Source of the DNA: CAYPGT01 sp964512985
GTDB lineage: Bacteria; Cyanobacteriota; Vampirovibrionia; LMEP-6097
Direction of reading: 5' to 3'
DNA length: 64,000 nucleotides
Assembly (NCBI GenBank): GCA_964512985.1
Contig: CAZELI010000002.1
Coordinates: 1 to 64,000 of the forward strand
Shown here piece by piece: positions 1-8,319 of the stretch; the stretch's first letter is position 1; each line of letters begins with the position of its first letter. Both the position numbers and the translations under genes were made by a program. Below the pieces are notes generated by a model. The model saw only the letters and a list, made by a program, of their open reading frames with translations. It had not been told where the DNA came from and did no database searches.

Positions 1-236
1 TCATAAACAACATCTTACATTAATAAGTACGTGCTGTCAAGGGATACTTACCTTACTCATAGGATTCATATTATCATGAGTTGTTAAATGCTAACGCCGC
101 TTGAAAATCTAAATGAGAAGGAATTTATCCTGTATTACTTATAAATACTCGGTTTCAGAGGGCGTTTTAATTATAAATATCTATTAATCCTAAGATATTT
201 TGAAGCAAAAGGGTGAATAATATATAGGTAATCATT

Positions 237-2963
237 ATGTTTGAAAGATTCACAGAGAAAGCCATAAAAGTAATCATGTTAGCCCAAGAGGAAGCTAGAC
301 GCTTGGGACATAATTTTGTTGGTACTGAACAAATTTTATTGGGGCTAATTGGCGAGGGTACTGGTGTAGCAGCGAAGACACTTAAATCTATGGGCGTTAA
401 TCTTAAAGACGCTAGAGTTGAAGTAGAGAAAATTATTGGACGTGGTTCTGGGTTTGTGGCAGTTGAGATACCTTTCACACCGCGTGCGAAGCGAGTCCTA
501 GAGCTGAGTTGGGATGAAGCTCGTCAGTTTGGACATAATTATATTGGAACGGAGCATTTGCTTCTAGGTTTAATTAGAGAAGGTGAAGGCGTCGCTGCAC
601 GCGTGCTTGATAATCTAGGAGTGGATTTGGCGAAGGTCAGACAACATATCATTAGATTATTAGGTGAGTCTTCAGGCAGTGGCGCTCCAGGCGGAGCTGC
701 TGGTGGATCCTTACTAGGAGTAGGTTCTGGTAGTAGTGCTAAAGGTGCTGCTGCTAATCAAGCTGGTGGTAGAACTAGGACCCCAACTTTAGATGAATTT
801 GGAACAGATTTAACATTAGCTGCACAGGAAGGAAGATTAGATCCTGTGATTGGTAGATTCGAAGAGATAGAACGCGTTATTCAAATACTTGGTAGAAGAA
901 CTAAAAACAATCCAGTTTTAATCGGTGAGCCTGGTGTTGGTAAGACAGCAGTTGCTGAGGGACTTGCACTTAGAATTATTTCTAGTGATGTGCCTGACTT
1001 GCTTGAAGGTAAGAAGTTAGTAATGCTTGACCTCGGTTTACTTGTTGCTGGTACTAAATACCGTGGTGAATTTGAAGAGAGACTTAAGAAGATCATGGAT
1101 GAGATTCGCTCAGCAGGAAATATAATGCTGGTGATAGATGAATTGCATACTTTGATCGGTGCAGGTGCTGCAGAAGGTGCTATAGATGCAGCTAATATTC
1201 TTAAACCAGCACTTGCTCGTGGTGAGTTGCAATGTATCGGTACTACTACTCTAGATGAGTATCGTAAGCATATCGAGCGTGATGCAGCGTTAGAGCGTAG
1301 ATTTCAGCCAGTGATTATTAATTCACCTACAGTGGATGAGACTATCGATATTATTAGAGGTTTAAGACAGAAGTATGAAGATCATCATCGTCTAATCATT
1401 ACTGATAAATCGATTGAAGCAGCAGCGACTTTATCTGATAGATATATTTTTGATAGATTCTTACCAGATAAGGCTATAGATTTAATTGATGAAGCTTCAT
1501 CAAGAGTGCGTTTGCGTGCTAGTTCATTACCGCCAGAAGGTAAAGAATTGGAGACTAGTTTAATTAAGATCTCTCGCCAAAAAGAAGAAGCTATCAGAAA
1601 TCAAGAATTCGAGAAAGCTTCACAATTACGTGATGAAGAGAATGAGCTTAGAGATCAAATTAGAGAGATCCAAGAAGATTGGAAGAAAGAACAAGAGAAA
1701 AACAAACCTCAAGTTACTGAAGAGGAGATAGCTCATATTGTTTCTAGTTGGACTGGAATTCCAGTGGGTGACTTGAAACAAGGCGAGACTGAGAAACTCA
1801 AGGATATGGAAGATATTCTACATACTAGAGTTATCGGTCAGGATAAAGCTGTAACTGCAGTATCTAAAGCTATTCGCCGTGCTCGTTCTGGTCTCAAAAA
1901 TCCAGAGCGTCCAATCGGTTCATTCTTATTCTGTGGTCCTACTGGTGTCGGTAAGACTGAGCTAGCAAAAGTTCTTGCAGATTATTTCTTTGGTAGTTCT
2001 GAAAACCTCATTAGAGTAGATATGTCAGAGTATATGGAGAAACATACTGTAAGTAAGCTTATAGGTTCTCCTCCAGGATATGTGGGTTACGGAGATGGTG
2101 GTCAATTAACAGAAGCTGTTAGACGTAAGCCTTATAGCGTTGTGTTATTCGATGAAGTTGAGAAAGCGCATCCAGATGTATTTAATGTAATGTTACAGAT
2201 GTTAGATGATGGACATTTAACTGACAGTCGTGGTCGTAGAGTGAGTTTCAAGAACACTATCATTATTATGACTTCGAATGTGGGTGCTAATCGTATGTCT
2301 AATACTGGTGGTATTGGATTCTTCTCAGCTAGTAAGGATAAGGCTGAAGATGATGAATACAAACGTATGAAAGACGCGGTCATGGAAGAAGTGAAGCGTG
2401 GTTTCAAACCAGAGTTTATTAACAGGCTTGATGATGTGGTTGTATTTAGACATCTTAATAGAGATGATATGCGTCGTATCGTTGATATCATGATCAAAGA
2501 TCTAGAAATGCGTCTGAAAGAGCATGGTATGACTATTGCTCTTACTAATGAAGTGAAGGATAAGGTTGCTACTGAAGGTTATCAGAAAGTTTTTGGGGCA
2601 CGTCCAATGAAACGTGCTATCCAACGCTTACTTGAGGATACTATCTCCGATGAATTAATTCATGAGAGACTTAAGCCTGGAGATAAGGTAGAAGCTTACT
2701 TAGAGTTTGATAAAGAATTTCCTAAAGAGAAAGACTACTCTACAATTACAGATCCTGTGAATGACGAACAGAAAGAAACTGATGCAAGACAAGCATTGGT
2801 TAAGGCGAAAGTTCTGTTTAGAATTACTGGACAGTATAGTTTAGAAGAGCAAGATGCTCTTAAGAAATCTACTATCAAGACTAGAAAGAAAGTTTTAACA
2901 CTATCTAGTACTGGTGCTGCTTCGGGTGGCGCTAAAGAGCCAGCTGGTAATAAAACAGCGTAA
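237..2963 (+). CDS. clpC: ATP-dependent Clp protease ATP-binding subunit ClpC
   Basis: AAA+ unfoldase that feeds substrates to the ClpP peptidase in the cytoplasm. The 908-residue protein has a Clp repeat N-domain (about residues 1-145) with two similar halves and a Gly/Ser-rich linker. The first AAA module has Walker A GEPGVGKT near residue 230. A UVR-like coiled-coil segment (EKASQLRDEENELRDQI) follows, and the second module has Walker A GPTGVGKT near residue 567, then the C-terminal D2-small domain. The UVR-like middle and long N-domain indicate ClpC rather than ClpA or ClpB. A tail of about 80 residues after the D2 domain is longer than usual for ClpC and ends in a Gly/Ala-rich stretch. 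The start ATG has only a weak AGG upstream; a TATAGG box lies 8 nt before it with TTGAAG 17 nt further up. Confidence 0.96.
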   Translation: MFERFTEKAIKVIMLAQEEARRLGHNFVGTEQILLGLIGEGTGVAAKTLKSMGVNLKDARVEVEKIIGRGSGFVAVEIPFTPRAKRVLELSWDEARQFGHNYIGTEHLLLGLIREGEGVAARVLDNLGVDLAKVRQHIIRLLGESSGSGAPGGAAGGSLLGVGSGSSAKGAAANQAGGRTRTPTLDEFGTDLTLAAQEGRLDPVIGRFEEIERVIQILGRRTKNNPVLIGEPGVGKTAVAEGLALRIISSDVPDLLEGKKLVMLDLGLLVAGTKYRGEFEERLKKIMDEIRSAGNIMLVIDELHTLIGAGAAEGAIDAANILKPALARGELQCIGTTTLDEYRKHIERDAALERRFQPVIINSPTVDETIDIIRGLRQKYEDHHRLIITDKSIEAAATLSDRYIFDRFLPDKAIDLIDEASSRVRLRASSLPPEGKELETSLIKISRQKEEAIRNQEFEKASQLRDEENELRDQIREIQEDWKKEQEKNKPQVTEEEIAHIVSSWTGIPVGDLKQGETEKLKDMEDILHTRVIGQDKAVTAVSKAIRRARSGLKNPERPIGSFLFCGPTGVGKTELAKVLADYFFGSSENLIRVDMSEYMEKHTVSKLIGSPPGYVGYGDGGQLTEAVRRKPYSVVLFDEVEKAHPDVFNVMLQMLDDGHLTDSRGRRVSFKNTIIIMTSNVGANRMSNTGGIGFFSASKDKAEDDEYKRMKDAVMEEVKRGFKPEFINRLDDVVVFRHLNRDDMRRIVDIMIKDLEMRLKEHGMTIALTNEVKDKVATEGYQKVFGARPMKRAIQRLLEDTISDELIHERLKPGDKVEAYLEFDKEFPKEKDYSTITDPVNDEQKETDARQALVKAKVLFRITGQYSLEEQDALKKSTIKTRKKVLTLSSTGAASGGAKEPAGNKTA

Positions 2964-2987
2964 TTCAACCTTTTAACCAAATAACGT

Positions 2988-3038
2988 CATTTAGCGACAT
3001 ATTGCGACAATTTTTCGGTGGTAATATGTCGCTAAATG
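2988..3038. repeat. 16-bp perfect inverted repeat with 10-bp-spaced GCGACA boxes
   Basis: Arms at 2988-3003 and 3023-3038 are exact reverse complements (CATTTAGCGACATATT). Within the left part GCGACA recurs at 2994 and 3004, one helical turn apart. It lies between clpC and the Fic gene. The right arm is not followed by a T-run, so an operator is more likely than an intrinsic terminator. Confidence 0.7.
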
Positions 3039-3081
3039 GTTAAATATGCTGGTATTACGCCATATTTGGGCTTACTATGAA

Positions 3082-3138
3082 CTACTGCGCCCTACTGCGA
3101 ATAAATATTGGGCGCAGTAGGGCGCAGTAGGGTATAAT
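3082..3138 (+). promoter_or_regulatory. Fic-gene promoter embedded in an 18-bp inverted repeat of 10-bp units
   Basis: Arms 3082-3099 and 3113-3130 are perfect reverse complements. Each arm is itself a tandem pair of a 10-bp unit (GGGCGCAGTA on the right). A TATAAT box follows at 3133-3138, only 6 nt before the Fic ATG at 3145. The right arm occupies the -35/spacer zone, so a bound protein would occlude the promoter. Inference: operator for autoregulation by the winged-helix tail of the downstream Fic protein. Confidence 0.65.
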
Positions 3139-3144
3139 AGCCTT

Positions 3145-4275
3145 ATGAACTTAGTCTTAGAACCAGATGCATGGCTAATAGAGCAATTGAAAATTATTCA
3201 GACCAAACTGGGTCGAATTTATGACGAAATTCAAGAATTAAGCGAAGAAGAAAAGGCATTTATTCATAGACAGGCTTTTATTAGCAATATTGGTGCTTCT
3301 ACTAGAATTGAAAATGCACTTTTAACGGATCAAGAGGTTGAATGGATAGATACAGCTCTCAGTGAAGATGCAAGACCCACTGCTTTTGAAAAATATAAGG
3401 ATATGATTCTTGATAAATTATCTAAGGATAAGGAGAGGAGCATTGAAGAAGTTGTGGGTTGCAGAGAGGTGCTTGAAATTGTTTATTCACAATATGCTGA
3501 GCTTAAGCCACTTCGAGAAGCTGATCTCAGAGGATTACATGGTCATCTCCTGAGACATTATCATAAGGCTGATCATTATTGTGGAAGATATAAACCCAAT
3601 ACGAATAGAGTAGTAATGATTAACCATGAGACTGGTGAGAGGAGAACTGTTCTAGAACCTGCAAGTCCAGGACCAATCACTGAAGCTGCAATGAGAGAGC
3701 TTGTTGATTGGTATAACTTAGCTATTAATGAATGTCCTTGGCCTTTACTTGTTGCTTCTGAGTTTACATTTAGATTTCTTGCGATTCATCCCTTTCAAGA
3801 TGGTAATGGCAGGATTAGTAGAGCCTTGTTTCTTTTAATTCTTTTGCAATCAAATGATAAATATATCAGCGAAGTTACTAAATATATAGCTATAGACAGG
3901 CATATAGAGAAAGAAAGGTCAGCATACTATTTAGCTCTTAGACAATGTTCTGATGGTAGATTTTGGTCAGATCCTCAAAAATATAATTTAGAACCTATTA
4001 CTGGTTTTTTCGTTAGGTCTTTTGATCGGTCTTTAAAAGATATCGAAATCTATAAGGAAAAATTTAGTAAATTAGAGAGCTTAACTGAGCAGGATAGATT
4101 GATACTGAAGTCCTTTAAATCTAGTCCTGAAAAAAGACTGAGAGTTAATGATATAGAGCAAGATACTGGTTTGGTAAGACGTGGTATACAAAAATCTATA
4201 GTTAAGCTAAGGGCTAAGGGCTTTTTGAGGAAGCAAGGTCGTGGACCCCAGACTGTTTATCAATTAGTCTTCTGA
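3145..4275 (+). CDS. Fic family protein with C-terminal winged helix
   Basis: Fic proteins transfer AMP or another phosphate-linked group to target hydroxyls. The core motif HPFQDGNGRISR is intact at about residues 215-226, with catalytic His and the GNGR anion hole. An N-terminal inhibitory motif S-x3-E-N is at residues 52-57, so this is a class II Fic with a built-in inhibitory helix. Residues about 313-375 look like a winged helix-turn-helix that could bind DNA. The start is set by a TATAAT box 6 nt upstream with no Shine-Dalgarno, predicting a leaderless message. The 3' end overlaps the convergent gene by 16 nt. Targets are unknown; a standalone regulator is more likely than a toxin because no small antitoxin gene is adjacent. 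Confidence 0.9.
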   Translation: MNLVLEPDAWLIEQLKIIQTKLGRIYDEIQELSEEEKAFIHRQAFISNIGASTRIENALLTDQEVEWIDTALSEDARPTAFEKYKDMILDKLSKDKERSIEEVVGCREVLEIVYSQYAELKPLREADLRGLHGHLLRHYHKADHYCGRYKPNTNRVVMINHETGERRTVLEPASPGPITEAAMRELVDWYNLAINECPWPLLVASEFTFRFLAIHPFQDGNGRISRALFLLILLQSNDKYISEVTKYIAIDRHIEKERSAYYLALRQCSDGRFWSDPQKYNLEPITGFFVRSFDRSLKDIEIYKEKFSKLESLTEQDRLILKSFKSSPEKRLRVNDIEQDTGLVRRGIQKSIVKLRAKGFLRKQGRGPQTVYQLVF

Positions 4276-7200
4276 ACTACTTGCCCCTTAACTAATTTCT
4301 CTAACTTCTCAGAAAGTTTATGAGCATTTTCTAGTTTTTCAGGACTTAGCTCATCAACACAATGTGAACCAGTTTCACAGAATTTCATTAGGCGTTTCAA
4401 ATGTTTGTAAGCTAGGTCAATATTACCTATCTTATATTGTAGGTCTGCCATTTGATAATTAGCTTCAAGCGAATAAGGATTGAGTAATATACTGTTGCGT
4501 AAATATTTTAAAGCTTTGTCAATATCAGCCTCTGGAATTTTAGCTAGGGCGATTTGAGAATTAGGAAGCTTATCAAGGTAGATCTTGGCAAGTGTTAATT
4601 GTACTTCAGAATTACGAGGATTAATTTTAAGAGCCTTGTTTAAATTATCAATCGCCATAAGCTGATTAGCCTGATATAAATAAAATTGGGCTAACTGAAA
4701 ATAAGCCTTAGCATTGAAGCTATCTTTATCAATGGCATTTTTGTAATTTTGTTCTATATCTGCTAATTCATCTTGTAATTTTGCCTGAGCTTTATTAGAT
4801 AGATCGGCTTGAGTTAGTTGTGATTTAACATGTTTTAATTCGATATCTGCTTTGTCAATAAACAAATTAGCATCATAAGGATTGAGTTCAAGAGCTTTGT
4901 CTATTAATGCTTCTGCTTTAGACCATTCTTTATTATGACTATAAATTTCAGCGAGACTTGCTAATTGAAAATAATCTAATGAGGGTCCTTCAATTAAACC
5001 TTCAAAAATTGTTAGATTTCCTTTGCGGTCAGCAGCGATAATATCAGAAAATTTAGATTGTGCCTCATAAAGAATAGATTCAGCTTTCTGATCTTCCATA
5101 CTATTCTTGTAAATTTCATATAAGGTTAATGCACTGGCTGGGTTTTGATTTATAGTATATAATTCCTGAGCTAGTCCTAGAGCCATTTTCTGGTGAAATT
5201 TACTATTGATTTGACTTTGAGCCAGGGTTATTTTCATTAATAGATTAGGATCTTTTTGCTCAGCAAGAAACCTTATCATTGCTTTAGGATCCACCTGTTC
5301 TACTAAGAATTTTTCGTTTTGTTTGAGAGTTTCATAAAATTCACTAATTTTTTGTGAGGTATGAAATTCAAGTTTCATATTGTCATCAGTGTTTAATGAG
5401 TTGAATGTTAGGAAATCATTTGTTCGAGATATAGAAGTATTAGGTTCCAGTGAAGTTAGTTTAGGTTGGTATTCTGTACTATCTTTATCAATTTTACTAA
5501 TATATTTAAGTACTTTTATATTGTTATTGTTTAAGCTTGTTGAATTGACTAAAGTTTTCACTGATTCTGGTACAAGAATCAAATTAGTTAATAACTCTGC
5601 TTCATTATTAATGCCGATTTGTGTAAGCTCTTTTCTGATATCTTTTTGAGCAATAAGATTTTTGATTTGAATACTATCAAGATCAATCTCTGACTTGGAT
5701 CCAATGATAATTAATTCAGCTGCGTCTCCTGGTCTAAAAATCAATACTTCTGGAAAGACTGATTGAAAAGTAGTTAGTGCGATCTTTAAATACTCGGTAT
5801 CAATAGAATATAGTTGTATCCATTGTGCAAAAACTCCTTGATCATTTAAATTGTTAGCTGCTAGTTGCCAAAATTCTTGCGTAAATAATGCACTAGATAT
5901 CCATGGATCTGATGGCTGTGAAATTATTAGATCGTAATTGGCAATAGCTTCTGAAGATGAATTAAGTGCCGCCAGAAAATTGCGAGCATCAATTACATGT
6001 CGTTTTAATTCTACTCCTTTATAAGTAGGTCCATTGGGTGCATTGAAAAACTTCTCTGCTGCTTTGAAAACCTGTTCTTCTATTTCACAGATATCTATTC
6101 TTGTTAATTTAGCTTTAGAACCTGCTTTGGCAAGGGATTTGAGGGTAATTCCTGATCCCATACCGATTAGTAAGGCAGTTTTACTTTCAGGCTTAACCAT
6201 AATAGGTAACTGTCCTAAGAGGACTTGAGTAAGCATATCTGCTTTAGATGGATCTTCTGGTCGTATCGGTTTACCTGCTTCTATCTTGCCATTATTCTTT
6301 AAGAAGATGGCATTAGCAGCTTCATCTTCTACTACTGTGACTATGCTATTTAATCCTTCTCGGTGAAAGAGGATTTTTTCTGAAATAGCATTCTTGTATT
6401 GATTCTTGCTTATAGATTTTAATTTCCAACCATTATATATAGAGACACCGCTAGAGATCTCTTGAGTATTAAGCTGTGGCAAGAGAAATATTGCTAGACA
6501 CATAACTATAAGTATAGAAGGCATTCCCAAAGTGAATTTGAAGCCACTCTGATCTTTAGGAGGGAAATCAAGCCCATAAGGTAATAGTGCTAGTAAAAAC
6601 GCGATGATGATGAAGATTTCAAGACTATAATAAATGCCACTACCAAATTTACTAAGTAATGGTATGAAAACAAACCCAGTTACAAAGGAACCTATAATCG
6701 CACCCGTAGTGTTGATATATGAAGCTCGTGCAACCCTCGTGCCCACTGGTTCTAGTAGCTTAATTTCAATTAAGTTTGTGTCGCTAGAGATTAAGTAAAG
6801 TATGAAAGCAAAAATTACTCCTTCTACTAAAGTTACAGGAATAGTGATGATAGCAACTATGCAGAATTTTAGAATATTGATTATTAACCAGTTTGAAGAC
6901 TCTAAATCTGTCGTAAATGTTTGGCTAAATTTTAAAAATAACCATGGTAATTGATTGAAAAAACATGATGAGATAAAAATTAATATAGCAAAACTAAATA
7001 ATGAAATCTTGAGAAATTTGACATAAGTTATTTTTAGGAAATCAGCTATCTTAATCGTCCAATTAAGCAAATAGGCTCCAGCACTGATTCCCATAAGTAC
7101 TGCAATGAGAATTATACTAAGTGAATAAGTAGATGATCCAATAACTAGAGTCAAGATCTTGGTCCATATTACTTCTAGGCTGAGATTTATAAAACCGATA

Positions 7201-8075
7201 GTGAAAGATATTATTAATAAGATTGAAATTGTTTTATAATATTTTTTCTCATTCTCATTAAGCTTCAGATGAGCAAGTTTGGTTTTGATTATTGCTGAAT
7301 TTAATTTACTGGCTGCATTGTTTATAAACTCAAAAACCTGTATAGGATTGGCTCCTACGAAATTATCTCTGTTAAATATGAACCATACAGAACAAAATAT
7401 CGCAATAAATATATTAAGTAAGGCTGCTAAGTATGTACTGTTATTTAAGCCAAGTTCAGGCAGTAAATAAAAGCCTCCAATCACAGCTCCAATAATAGCC
7501 CCCAAGGTATTAGTCGCATAAAGATTAGCAGCTGCAAATTGATCAGTATGGTGTTCTGTGAAATTTTTACTGTTATGAATTGCTAGTAATTCTGTTAATA
7601 TCGGAAAGCTAATGCCCATAAGCATTGTAGGGATAATTAATAATAAAGAGGAAATAGTAAATTTCAGTAATGATCCTATTACTATGTTTGTTAAAGCATA
7701 TCCTGCAAAAATAGACCAAATATTGCCAAGAACGTTTGGTCCTAATAATATTGGTATGAGTAGTGAATATAAACCTAGTGCAAGTTCTACTAAGCAATAA
7801 CTAAACATTAGTGAATAGCCTTGCCCTAAGTTCAAGGCATGCTGAGATTTACTATCCAGTTCTCTATCAAAGCGGAAATAATGTTCAATCAGTTTACCAG
7901 CTATAAAAGTCCCTAACGCAATCCCACCAATAAATACCGTTAGCATGGTACTCAGAGCAAGACTATCTGAACCAAATACATGTTTTAATAAGCGTACCCA
8001 AGTCAATTCATAGACAAGTGCACTGATACCACTAAGGAAAAAAGCTATAAATGTAAATGGGGCAATGAGACGCAT
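4260..8075 (-). CDS. Membrane-embedded spermidine synthase-like protein with TPR tail (fusion)
   Basis: A 1271-residue three-part protein. Residues 1 to about 540 hold many hydrophobic segments resembling the transporter-like N-terminal half of membrane-fused aminopropyltransferase homologues. Residues about 560-850 are a Rossmann SAM-type domain with ALLIGMGSGITLKSLAKAG near residue 633 and an ISQPSDPWISSALFTQEFW segment typical of spermidine synthase-like proteins. Residues about 1030-1245 contain tetratricopeptide-like repeats, for example the segment with ALELNPYDANLF. The family fold is that of polyamine aminopropyltransferases, but membrane-fused members rarely have proven substrates, so no reaction is assigned. 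It converges on the Fic gene and diverges from the purD-like gene across a palindromic repeat. Confidence 0.78.
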   Translation of the reverse strand: MRLIAPFTFIAFFLSGISALVYELTWVRLLKHVFGSDSLALSTMLTVFIGGIALGTFIAGKLIEHYFRFDRELDSKSQHALNLGQGYSLMFSYCLVELALGLYSLLIPILLGPNVLGNIWSIFAGYALTNIVIGSLLKFTISSLLLIIPTMLMGISFPILTELLAIHNSKNFTEHHTDQFAAANLYATNTLGAIIGAVIGGFYLLPELGLNNSTYLAALLNIFIAIFCSVWFIFNRDNFVGANPIQVFEFINNAASKLNSAIIKTKLAHLKLNENEKKYYKTISILLIISFTIGFINLSLEVIWTKILTLVIGSSTYSLSIILIAVLMGISAGAYLLNWTIKIADFLKITYVKFLKISLFSFAILIFISSCFFNQLPWLFLKFSQTFTTDLESSNWLIINILKFCIVAIITIPVTLVEGVIFAFILYLISSDTNLIEIKLLEPVGTRVARASYINTTGAIIGSFVTGFVFIPLLSKFGSGIYYSLEIFIIIAFLLALLPYGLDFPPKDQSGFKFTLGMPSILIVMCLAIFLLPQLNTQEISSGVSIYNGWKLKSISKNQYKNAISEKILFHREGLNSIVTVVEDEAANAIFLKNNGKIEAGKPIRPEDPSKADMLTQVLLGQLPIMVKPESKTALLIGMGSGITLKSLAKAGSKAKLTRIDICEIEEQVFKAAEKFFNAPNGPTYKGVELKRHVIDARNFLAALNSSSEAIANYDLIISQPSDPWISSALFTQEFWQLAANNLNDQGVFAQWIQLYSIDTEYLKIALTTFQSVFPEVLIFRPGDAAELIIIGSKSEIDLDSIQIKNLIAQKDIRKELTQIGINNEAELLTNLILVPESVKTLVNSTSLNNNNIKVLKYISKIDKDSTEYQPKLTSLEPNTSISRTNDFLTFNSLNTDDNMKLEFHTSQKISEFYETLKQNEKFLVEQVDPKAMIRFLAEQKDPNLLMKITLAQSQINSKFHQKMALGLAQELYTINQNPASALTLYEIYKNSMEDQKAESILYEAQSKFSDIIAADRKGNLTIFEGLIEGPSLDYFQLASLAEIYSHNKEWSKAEALIDKALELNPYDANLFIDKADIELKHVKSQLTQADLSNKAQAKLQDELADIEQNYKNAIDKDSFNAKAYFQLAQFYLYQANQLMAIDNLNKALKINPRNSEVQLTLAKIYLDKLPNSQIALAKIPEADIDKALKYLRNSILLNPYSLEANYQMADLQYKIGNIDLAYKHLKRLMKFCETGSHCVDELSPEKLENAHKLSEKLEKLVKGQVVQKTN

Positions 8076-8121
8076 AGTCGTTCTTTAACAATATAACATC
8101 GGAATTTGATCTGAGTGTCCC

Positions 8122-8256
8122 CGTCATCCTGAGGGAGGGCGAAGCCCGACCGTAAGGATCCACTCTTATTGATAGACTATTCGTATGTAGTGGATCCTTA
8201 TCCTGACGCTACGCTCAGGACAGGCTTGCAACCTACGGTTGCTCCTCAGGATGACG
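8122..8256. repeat. Palindromic MITE-like element, family 1, copy 1
   Basis: A 135-bp element with perfect 13-bp terminal inverted repeats CGTCATCCTGAGG / CCTCAGGATGACG. An internal inverted repeat AAGGATCCACT / AGTGGATCCTT surrounds a core containing TAGACTATTCGTATG. Secondary GC-rich hairpins lie in both flanks. A second copy in inverse orientation lies at 30422-30532. No transposase is encoded, so if mobile it would be non-autonomous. Confidence 0.85.
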
Positions 8257-8319
8257 AGATTGAGACACATAGTAAAGCTTAACTGGACACTTCTCCAACT
8301 CCATGAGAGAATTTATCTT

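Noticed and set aside
167..478. Minus-strand frame opposite the clpC start
   Set aside because: It is antisense to a confident ClpC coding region and has low-complexity composition; a shadow frame.
2988..3038. Intrinsic terminator of clpC
   Set aside because: The stem is strong but no T-run follows and the half-site periodicity suggests an operator instead.
8239..8319. N-terminal extension of the PurD-like frame
   Set aside because: These 27 codons begin inside the palindromic element and have no counterpart in PurD; the GTG at 8320 fits the family start.
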